From an uncultured Bacteroidia bacterium (GTDB taxonomy: Bacteria; Bacteroidota; Bacteroidia; Bacteroidales; UBA932), in the NCBI GenBank assembly GCA_902796455.1, contig CADBPH010000049.1, positions 1-6,761 on the forward strand: a DNA stretch of 6,761 bases, written 5' to 3'. The position numbers and the translations under genes are program-made. This document shows, one piece after another, positions 1 through 5,727 of this stretch. Each line of letters begins with the position of its first letter. Positions within the stretch are counted from its first letter, which is position 1. Below the pieces are notes generated by a model. The model did no database searches, had not been told where the DNA came from, and worked only from the letters and a program-made list of their open reading frames with translations.

Positions 1-143
1 ATGTCCATCAAGCCGCATTCCGTACTGAGCGACTCGACCTCATACCCCTCGGGCGGTTCGGCGGCAAAGGTTACAGCTGAGGTAAAAACGGGAATCAAAG
101 ACAGGAGCACGCCTCCCAAAAACAATTGTATCTTCTTCATCAT
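1..143 (-). CDS. N-terminal fragment of an exported protein of unknown function
   Basis: An open frame on the minus strand begins with two consecutive ATG codons (143-141 and 140-138) and stays open to the left edge, giving 47 complete residues. The start reads MMKKIQLFLGGVLLSLIPVF, a classic signal peptide: a short lysine-rich n-region, then a hydrophobic stretch of about 15 residues. A polar c-region follows (TSAVTFAAE), with possible cleavage around residues 27-28. The mature part begins EPPEGYEVESLSTECG and matches no family I recognise. A TATCTTTG motif (177-184) lies about 33 nt upstream of the start, where a Bacteroidota -7 element would sit. The second ATG (giving MKK) is equally plausible as the start. 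Because only the N-terminus is present, I infer export by Sec but assign no function. The competing reading, a plus-strand extension of the next gene across the same bases, has no recognisable content. Confidence 0.62.
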   Translation of the reverse strand, partial: MMKKIQLFLGGVLLSLIPVFTSAVTFAAEPPEGYEVESLSTECGLMD

Positions 144-149
144 GCACCG

Positions 150-170
150 CCGGCTGAATCAGTCAGCCGG
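150..170. repeat. 8-bp inverted repeat in the divergent control region
   Basis: The arms CCGGCTGA (150-157) and TCAGCCGG (163-170) are perfect reverse complements separated by 5 nt. There is no adjacent T-run on either strand, so it does not look like an intrinsic terminator. Its position between the minus-strand -7 motif (177-184) and the minus-strand start (143) would put it in the leader of that transcript. It could act as a 5' hairpin or as an operator overlapping the transcription start. Confidence 0.5.
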
Positions 171-176
171 ACTGTC

Positions 177-184
177 CAAAGATA
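177..184 (-). promoter_or_regulatory. Putative -7 element for the minus-strand exported-protein gene
   Basis: Read on the minus strand the sequence is TATCTTTG, an exact match to the Bacteroidota -7 consensus TAnnTTTG. It would place the transcript start near 170-172, just at the edge of the 150-170 inverted repeat, with a leader of about 28 nt before the ATG at 143. I could not find a TTG-type -33 element at the usual 19-21 nt spacing, so this is a half-supported promoter. Confidence 0.4.
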
Positions 185-196
185 GTGATTTTTACG

Positions 197-222
197 ATTC
201 CCCGGAATATTCCCAATTAATT
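197..222. promoter_or_regulatory. Overlapping palindromes between the two divergent -7 motifs
   Basis: Three ATTCC half-sites in alternating orientation lie here: ATTCC (197-201), GGAAT (204-208) and ATTCC (209-213). They form an imperfectly spaced palindrome (197-208) and a perfect 10-bp palindrome, GGAATATTCC (204-213). An AATTAATT palindrome follows at 215-222. The cluster lies exactly between the putative divergent -7 elements, where a regulator could control both transcripts. This is a positional inference only; no regulator gene is present in the window. Confidence 0.3.
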
Positions 223-224
223 CG

Positions 225-232
225 TACTTTTG
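225..232 (+). promoter_or_regulatory. Putative -7 element for the four-gene plus-strand operon
   Basis: The sequence TACTTTTG matches the Bacteroidota -7 consensus TAnnTTTG exactly and lies in the AT-rich intergenic stretch (181-240 is 22 G+C out of 60). It would start transcription near 238-240, leaving about 35 nt of leader before the ATG at 274 or about 14 nt before the ATG at 253. No good -33 element is seen at the expected distance. The motif sits inside a GTAC-TTTT-GTAC symmetric arrangement (224-235). Confidence 0.42.
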
Positions 233-273
233 TACTGCCATACCGTACCGAGATGATACACACGAGCGAAATC

Positions 274-786
274 ATGACTACCCCGCCGGAGACGTTCCGG
301 ACAGAACTGCAGAAACAGGTTTACAAGACGCTGGATTCCCTGTCCGTCCCCTTCTGGCGGATCGACAACGACCCTGCCGTCACCATGGAAGACTGCCGGG
401 CCATCGACGCGCGTCTCGACGTCAGCACGGTGAAGACCCTCCTGCTGTGCAACCGGCAGCAGACAATGTATTACCTGTACGTTACCGCAGGAGACAAACC
501 TTTCGTAACCAAGGATTTCGGACATGCGCTCGGCATCTCCCGCGTTTCATTCGCCCCGCAGGACCAACTCGTTCCGATGTTGGGGACCGTTCTCGGAGCG
601 ACCACGGTTTTCAGCACCTTACTGGCCCCGGAAGGAAGTTTCACCCTCGTCATGGACAAGGAAGTCACCCAAAGCCCCTGGTACGGCTGCACCGACGGAA
701 CGACGACCTGTTACATGAAAATCCGGACCGCCGACCTGATGGAAAAGATCCTTCCCACAACCGCATTTACACCTATTCTGATCTGA
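274..786 (+). CDS. YbaK/ProXp-ala-type aminoacyl-tRNA deacylase (prolyl-tRNA editing protein), divergent
   Basis: This 170-residue protein belongs to the YbaK/ProX/PrdX editing superfamily. Those free-standing domains hydrolyse mischarged tRNA in trans, typically Ala-tRNA(Pro) for the ProXp-ala group. Visible hallmarks are an N-terminal helix ending LDSLSVPF (20-27), the segment TVKTLLLCN around the key Lys54, the strand YYLYVTAGDK, and the block DFGHALGISRVSFAP that aligns with the family 'lgakrlsFA' region. The C-terminal part has GSFTLVMDKEV, WYGCTDGTTT and KIRTADLMEKILP, matching the order of late motifs in the PrdX group. The usual His-Pro of that late motif is absent. The frame stays open to base 1, but those bases hold a promoter and a minus-strand signal peptide. 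I chose the ATG at 274 for its AAATC-ATG context, like aspA and the protease; the ATG at 253 (177 residues) is the alternative. The stop lies 1 nt before the next gene, indicating translational coupling. The family call is firm; the substrate is inferred. Confidence 0.83.
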   Translation: MTTPPETFRTELQKQVYKTLDSLSVPFWRIDNDPAVTMEDCRAIDARLDVSTVKTLLLCNRQQTMYYLYVTAGDKPFVTKDFGHALGISRVSFAPQDQLVPMLGTVLGATTVFSTLLAPEGSFTLVMDKEVTQSPWYGCTDGTTTCYMKIRTADLMEKILPTTAFTPILI

Positions 787-787
787 T

Positions 788-1378
788 ATGTACAAGACAC
801 TGTCCTCCGCCATCGTTGCGGGCATCTGCATCGGTATTGCCGGATTCGGCAACCTGGCTATCGGCGGCATCGCCGGTCCCGTCGTCTTCGCCTTCGGCCT
901 GTGCACCGTCGTCTGTTACAAAGTCAAACTGTTCACCGGGACGGCCGGATTCATCCAGTCCCGGGAAGAACTGGGGAATCTGCTCCTGATCCTGTCCGGG
1001 AATATCCTGGGGTGCCTGCTGGTCGGCCTGCTGGCCCGGCTTTCTTCCCTACCGATCCAGGAGAATGCAGGTAACATCCTGCAGGGACGCCTTTCCACCG
1101 GCATCCTCCCCTGCGGGGCGCTGGCCATCGGCTGCGGCTTCATCATGACCGCGGCGGTCCGCTTCGCCCGGCAAGGAACTTGGTGGCCCCTCCTCTTCGG
1201 CGTTCCGCTGTTCATTTTCTGCGGCTTCCCGCACAGCATCGCCGACGCTTTCTACTACCTGGCCGCACCGGTTTCCCTGCTGTCCTGGAAGGTCCTGGGG
1301 CTGTATGCAGCCATCGTGGCGGGAAACTTTGTCGGCTGCAACCTGACCCGCCTGATCCTGTGGGACAAACAAGCATAA
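788..1378 (+). CDS. Short formate/nitrite transporter (FNT) family channel
   Basis: This 196-residue integral inner-membrane protein has six hydrophobic segments, at about residues 5-26, 29-55, 63-86, 102-126, 132-160 and 168-191. It carries both FNT signatures. KLFTGT (47-52) corresponds to the broken helix 2 of FocA-type channels, and FPHSIADAFYY (147-157) to the 'EHSxANMF' segment of helix 5, including the central pore histidine, here His149. The inverted duplication shows as GNILGCLLVG (71-80) and GNFVGCNLTR (179-188). FocA, NirC and AsrD/HSC channels are pentamers, usually of about 250-285 residues, that pass formate, nitrite, hydrosulfide or related monovalent anions. This member is shorter because its termini and loops are trimmed, not because a helix is lost. 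It starts 1 nt after the editing gene and ends 27 nt before aspA. The cargo cannot be read from sequence. Proximity to aspartase suggests a small metabolite, or ammonia, connected with aspartate breakdown (inference). Confidence 0.87.
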   Translation: MYKTLSSAIVAGICIGIAGFGNLAIGGIAGPVVFAFGLCTVVCYKVKLFTGTAGFIQSREELGNLLLILSGNILGCLLVGLLARLSSLPIQENAGNILQGRLSTGILPCGALAIGCGFIMTAAVRFARQGTWWPLLFGVPLFIFCGFPHSIADAFYYLAAPVSLLSWKVLGLYAAIVAGNFVGCNLTRLILWDKQA

Positions 1379-1405
1379 GAGAATCTACTTTAACCATCCA
1401 ATATC

Positions 1406-2818
1406 ATGTCTGATTGCAAATATAGAATCGAGAGTGACCTTCTCGGTGAACTCCAAGTACCCGCCGATGCCTATTACGGCGTACAAACCCAACGTGCCCT
1501 GAACAACTACAAGATTTCCAACACCCGGATGTGCGATTATCCGGAATATGTGATTGCCATGGCCTATGTCAAAATGGCCGCAGCCCAGGCAAATGCCGAA
1601 CTCGGCGTCCTGGACCGGGGCATCGCGGATGCCATCATCCAGGCCTGCCGGGAAATCGCGGACGGAAAATTCCTGGACCAGTTCCCGGTCGACATGATGC
1701 AGGGAGGCGCCGGCACATCGGTCAACATGAATGCCAATGAAGTCATCGCAAACCGCGCACTGGAAATCATGGGACACCGGAAAGGCGAATACCAGTACTG
1801 CTCCCCGAATGACCATGTCAACTGCGCCCAATCTACGAATGACGCCTATCCGACCGCGTTCCGCTACACTTTCGTCCGGATGAACAAACACCTGGTCGCC
1901 CGGCTGCAGGCACTGATCGCCGCATTCCGCGCCAAGGGCGAAGAATTCAAGGATGTGATCAAAATGGGCCGTACCCAGCTCCAGGATGCGGTTCCAATGA
2001 CCTCCGGCCAGGAATTCAACGCCTTCGCCAACAATCTCGAAGAGGAAATAGCCAATCTGGAACGCAATGCCGTGCTCCTGCGCGAAATCAACATGGGCGG
2101 AACCGCCATCGGAACGGGTCTGAATGCCGTCCCCGGATTCGCGGAACTCTGCACCCAGCGGATGTCTGAATTCTGCGGCGATACCCTCGTCAAGGCGGCC
2201 GACCTGGTCGAAGCCACCCCGGACACCGGCGCGTACGTCAGCTATTCCGCCGCGCTCAAACGCCTGGCCATCAAGCTTTCCAAAATATGCAACGACCTGC
2301 GCCTGATGGCATCCGGCCCCCGGTGCGGATTGAATGAGATCAACCTCCCGCCGATGGCTCCCGGCTCGTCCATCATGCCGGGCAAGGTCAATCCCGTCAT
2401 CCCGGAGGTTACCAACCAGGTCTGTTTCAAAGTCATCGGCAATGACACGACGGTCGCTTTCGCCGCGGAAGCCGGCCAGCTCCAGCTGAATGTAATGGAA
2501 CCGGTAATTGCCGAATCGATCCTGGAGAGCGTGACATGGCTGTGCAACGCCATCGAGACACTCCGGACCAAGTGCATCGAAGGAATCACGGTCAACGCAC
2601 AGCATTGCTATGAAATGGTCAAGCACTCCATCGGCATCGTCACTGCCCTGAACCCGTACATCGGATACAAAACCTCCACCAAGGTGGCCAAGGAGGCCCT
2701 GGAGACCGGACGGAGTGTCTATGACCTCGTGCTGGAACACGGATACATGACCCGTGAAAAATTGGACGAGGCCCTTGACCCGAAATCCATGACCCGTTCG
2801 CACGAACTCTTGAAATAG
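1406..2818 (+). CDS. aspA: Aspartate ammonia-lyase (aspartase)
   Basis: This 470-residue cytosolic enzyme converts L-aspartate to fumarate and ammonia. It aligns along its whole length with E. coli AspA as I recall it (478 residues). Shared blocks are the N-terminal RIESDLLGELQVPADAYYG, then QFPVDMMQGGAGTSVNMNANE (92-112) and NDHVNCAQSTND (135-146). Further on are GRTQLQDAVPMT (188-199), TAIGTGLN (233-240) and the mobile signature loop GSSIMPGKVNPVIPEV (320-335). In that loop Ser321 should be the catalytic base, as Ser318 is in Bacillus aspartase. The continuation VNPVIPEV, rather than the VNPTQCE typical of class II fumarase, separates it from FumC. No active-site residue appears to be missing. 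The homotetramer of this family builds active sites from three subunits. In anaerobic Bacteroidota the fumarate feeds fumarate reductase and succinate production. The gene lies 27 nt after the FNT channel gene and 26 nt before the protease gene, with no terminator in either gap. Confidence 0.96.
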   Translation: MSDCKYRIESDLLGELQVPADAYYGVQTQRALNNYKISNTRMCDYPEYVIAMAYVKMAAAQANAELGVLDRGIADAIIQACREIADGKFLDQFPVDMMQGGAGTSVNMNANEVIANRALEIMGHRKGEYQYCSPNDHVNCAQSTNDAYPTAFRYTFVRMNKHLVARLQALIAAFRAKGEEFKDVIKMGRTQLQDAVPMTSGQEFNAFANNLEEEIANLERNAVLLREINMGGTAIGTGLNAVPGFAELCTQRMSEFCGDTLVKAADLVEATPDTGAYVSYSAALKRLAIKLSKICNDLRLMASGPRCGLNEINLPPMAPGSSIMPGKVNPVIPEVTNQVCFKVIGNDTTVAFAAEAGQLQLNVMEPVIAESILESVTWLCNAIETLRTKCIEGITVNAQHCYEMVKHSIGIVTALNPYIGYKTSTKVAKEALETGRSVYDLVLEHGYMTREKLDEALDPKSMTRSHELLK

Positions 2819-2844
2819 AATTGAAAAGCCCTCATTTCCCTATC

Positions 2845-5727
2845 ATGAAGAAAACCCTTCTTTCGCTGTCAGGTCTCTTGTTCTCCCTGCTGCTCGCCGC
2901 CCAGGGCAACCCGCTCGAAGTCCGCCAGACCGTCCTTTCCAACGGGATGGAAGTCTGGATCAATGAAGACCACTCGCAGCCGATCGTATTCGGCGCCGTT
3001 GTCGTGAAAGCCGGCGGAAAGGACAGCCCTGACACCGGCCTGGCCCATTATCTGGAGCACCTGCTTTTCAAAGGGACGACGGAACTGGGAACGGTCGACT
3101 ATGCTGCTGAAAAAGTATGGCTGGACTCCATTGCCGCCTGCTATGACCGCCTGTCGACCACCACGGCCCAGGAAGCGCGCCTGGCTATCCAGAAAGAAAT
3201 CAACCGCCTGAGTATCAAGGCCGCGGAATATGCCATCCCGAATGAGTTCGACCGTCTGACCGCCGAATTCGGCGGCACGGGGCTCAATGCGGCCACTTCT
3301 TATGATTATACGTACTATTTCAACACCTTCTCCCCGCAGTACATGGCCCAATGGGCGGAACTGAACAGCCACCGCATGATGCAGCCGGTTTTCCGCCTGT
3401 TCCAGGGAGAGCTGGAGACCGTCTACGAGGAAAAGAACCGCAGCGCGGACAATGCCTTGCAGGCCCCCATGTTTGAAATGATCAAGGAGTTCAGCGGCAG
3501 CAACCCGTATTCTTATCCGGTCATCGGCAGCACCGAAAACCTGAAGAACCCGCGGCTGGGGGAAATGATGGACTTTTTCAACAAGTATTATGTCGGCTGC
3601 AACATGGGACTGATCCTGTCGGGCGATCTTGACGGGGCATCCCTGCAGCCATTGCTGGAACGCACTTTCGGCCGGATCCGGAGGGGCGAGAAACCCGAAA
3701 AAGCGCCGGTAGAGGCACCGGCCCTGTCCGGACGGCGCGACGTCAAGATCAAGGCCGACATCCCGCTGATCAAAGTTTCTGTTTTCGCCTTCAACGGGCC
3801 GAAAGAGGCGGATGCCGACGCCCCGGCCCTGGACCTGGCCACGCAGCTGCTGACCAACAGTTTTTCCTCGGGCCTGATGGATTCCCTGGTCACGGCGCAT
3901 AAGGTGCTGATGGCCGGAGCGATGCGAGTTCCGCTCTTCAACGAAATGGGAATCGCCGGATTCGCCGTGATTCCGTCGCTGCCCTTCGGGTCCCTGCCCA
4001 AATCCGAAAAGATGTGCTGGGAGCAGATTGAGAAAATCAAACGCGGGGAGTTTTCCGACGCGGCCGTAGAGGCGCTCAAATTTGCCGCCAGCAAACAGGC
4101 GCTCGGCTCGCTGGAGACCATCGGTGACCGCTCCGCACAAATGGTTTCCGCCATGAGTCAGGGACGCAGCTGGGATGCCTATCTCCGCCAAGTAGGATCC
4201 ATCCGGGACATCACCCGGGAGGATATCATTCGCGTTGCCCGTAAATACTTCAACGAGAATTACATCCGATTCGAAAAAGTAAAAGGAAACTACGAAAAGG
4301 ACAAGGTGGCGAAACCGGACTTCGACCCCATTATTCCGCCCCATGCCGCCGAGACTTCGGCCTATGCCGCCAAACTCGAGTCAATGCCCGTCGAAGACCG
4401 CCCTGCCCGCATGCTGGACTTCAACAACGACATCGAACGGGTGGCGTTGAACGACCACGTTTCACTCTACTACAAACAGAATCCGGTAAACGACATCTTC
4501 GATCTTCAAATCCGCATCGACAAAGGCTCGGCCGAGGATCCGGCCATCCCGCATGCGGCTGCGCTGATCGGAACCAGCGGGACGGATTCCCTGAGCATCC
4601 AGCAGCTTTCCCGCGCCTGGCAGCAGCTGGGGACCACGTTCTTCACCGATAGCGGAAACCACAGTTTCTCGCTGAACATCAGCGGATTCGACAACCGCCT
4701 GGATGCGTCGCTGGCGCTGCTGCGGCACATCATCGACCACGCCCGCGCTGACAAGAAGAGTTTCCAGGAGATCAAGACCGGCATTACGCTGGAGAAACAA
4801 ACCTTCTTCAAAGGAGGCACTTCCAATCTCATGAGCGCCCTGCAGCAGCGGGTCTTTTTCGGGGAAGAATCGCCGCTGCTCACGCAGATGACCGTCAAGG
4901 AGCTGGACAAACTCGGCATGGAAGGGCTCATGCGGACCTTCTCCGGATTGATGGATTGCGACTACACCATCTTCTATTCCGGCTCTCTGCCGAAAGAAGC
5001 CGTCACCGATGCCCTGCGCTCCCGGCTGGATCTTTCGCGCCCCGGGAATAAACCGGCCAGGAAGGATATCCGCCTCCGCCATTATGACGAGCCGACCGTG
5101 TTCTTCTACAATCTGCCCGGTTCCCGCCAGGCCCAGATCATGACTTACCAGACGAGTGGGGCACCGGCCTCCGGGAAAGAGCAGGCCATGGCCGAGCTGC
5201 TCGGAGAATACATCGGAGGCGGAATGTTCTCCCTCATGTTCCAGGAAGTACGGGAATTCCGTGCGATGGCCTACAGCGCATCCGGCGCCGTTTCCCTGCC
5301 CGATCCCATCCAGCGCGGAGAATCCGCCCTGCTGTATACCTCCCTGGGCACGCAAGCCGACAAATCGCTTGCTGCCATGCAGCTCGTTGACTCGCTGCTG
5401 AATACGATGCCGCTGCGGGAAAAGGGACTCCGGGCAGCGACCCGTTCCCTGCAAGCCTCCGCCAACAATAAATTCCCGTCTTTCCGCGACCTGGGAAAAA
5501 CGGTCCGCAACATGGAAATAAGAGGATATCAGGAGGATCCGACGCGATCTGTCATCGAGAATCTCGGCAGTATCACACAGGAGGACCTCCGCCGCTACTA
5601 TGACCAGTCCTTCCGGACCGCAGCGCGGAGTTACATCATTGTCGGCGATAAAAAGAACTTGCCGATGGATGAGATCGGCAAGTTCGGGAAAATCATCGAG
5701 TTTACGAAAGAACAGGTTTACAGGTAG
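2845..5727 (+). CDS. Exported M16-family zinc metalloprotease (pitrilysin/PqqL-like, 960 aa)
   Basis: This full-length double-unit M16 peptidase begins MKKTLLSLSGLLFSLLLAAQ, a signal peptide without a lipobox cysteine, so a periplasmic location is likely. The N-terminal module has the inverted zinc motif HYLEH (68-72; His68, catalytic Glu71, His72). The third ligand fits the E-x3-V-x2-E pattern in ELETVYEE, with Glu189 and Glu196. His72 to Glu196 is 124 residues, against about 77 in pitrilysin. The extra length is a charged, probably helical segment around residues 85-130, which I associate with the long Bacteroidota M16 proteins. A second non-catalytic unit starts near residue 520. VREFRAMAYSASG contains Arg803 and Tyr810, with the same 7-residue spacing as the substrate-binding Arg824/Tyr831 pair of insulin-degrading enzyme. 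All key residues are present, so it should be active on oligopeptides. A TTG start at 2821 is possible, but the ATG at 2845 gives a proper signal peptide. The 3' end overlaps ilvE by 10 bp. Confidence 0.92.
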   Translation: MKKTLLSLSGLLFSLLLAAQGNPLEVRQTVLSNGMEVWINEDHSQPIVFGAVVVKAGGKDSPDTGLAHYLEHLLFKGTTELGTVDYAAEKVWLDSIAACYDRLSTTTAQEARLAIQKEINRLSIKAAEYAIPNEFDRLTAEFGGTGLNAATSYDYTYYFNTFSPQYMAQWAELNSHRMMQPVFRLFQGELETVYEEKNRSADNALQAPMFEMIKEFSGSNPYSYPVIGSTENLKNPRLGEMMDFFNKYYVGCNMGLILSGDLDGASLQPLLERTFGRIRRGEKPEKAPVEAPALSGRRDVKIKADIPLIKVSVFAFNGPKEADADAPALDLATQLLTNSFSSGLMDSLVTAHKVLMAGAMRVPLFNEMGIAGFAVIPSLPFGSLPKSEKMCWEQIEKIKRGEFSDAAVEALKFAASKQALGSLETIGDRSAQMVSAMSQGRSWDAYLRQVGSIRDITREDIIRVARKYFNENYIRFEKVKGNYEKDKVAKPDFDPIIPPHAAETSAYAAKLESMPVEDRPARMLDFNNDIERVALNDHVSLYYKQNPVNDIFDLQIRIDKGSAEDPAIPHAAALIGTSGTDSLSIQQLSRAWQQLGTTFFTDSGNHSFSLNISGFDNRLDASLALLRHIIDHARADKKSFQEIKTGITLEKQTFFKGGTSNLMSALQQRVFFGEESPLLTQMTVKELDKLGMEGLMRTFSGLMDCDYTIFYSGSLPKEAVTDALRSRLDLSRPGNKPARKDIRLRHYDEPTVFFYNLPGSRQAQIMTYQTSGAPASGKEQAMAELLGEYIGGGMFSLMFQEVREFRAMAYSASGAVSLPDPIQRGESALLYTSLGTQADKSLAAMQLVDSLLNTMPLREKGLRAATRSLQASANNKFPSFRDLGKTVRNMEIRGYQEDPTRSVIENLGSITQEDLRRYYDQSFRTAARSYIIVGDKKNLPMDEIGKFGKIIEFTKEQVYR
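5650..5685 (-). terminator. Intrinsic terminator of ilvE inside the protease coding sequence
   Basis: The arms GAACTTGCCGAT (5655-5666) and ATCGGCAAGTTC (5674-5685) are perfect 12-bp reverse complements with a 7-nt loop. Read on the minus strand, the hairpin is followed immediately by TTTTT (5654-5650), the layout of a Rho-independent terminator. It begins 33 nt past the ilvE stop codon. On the plus strand the hairpin has no T-run after it (GGGAAAAT follows) and encodes the region around LPMDEIGKF of the protease, so it should not stop plus-strand transcription. Confidence 0.78.

Noticed and set aside
1..273. Plus-strand extension of the editing gene by 84-91 codons to an ATG at base 1
   Set aside because: The added residues match no family, the stretch contains an AT-rich promoter-like region, and the opposite strand encodes a convincing signal peptide over 1-143.
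780..790. Identical TCTGATATG at the starts of the FNT gene and ilvE
   Set aside because: Nine shared bases, three of which are the start codon; in the FNT case they overlap the preceding gene's stop, so coincidence is likely.
1379..1405. TACTTTAA before aspA as an internal -7 promoter element
   Set aside because: Two mismatches in the TTTG part of the consensus and no -33 element.
1385..2803. 472-codon open frame antisense to aspA
   Set aside because: The mirrored frame is open because of GC-rich codon usage in aspA; its translation has no recognisable domain or start context.
2821..2844. TTG start adding 8 residues to the protease
   Set aside because: The ATG at 2845 begins directly with MKK and a clean signal peptide; the extension would bury the n-region.
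2869..4344. 491-codon open frame antisense to the protease gene
   Set aside because: Low-complexity Gly/Arg/Gln-rich translation with no motifs; a shadow of the M16 frame.
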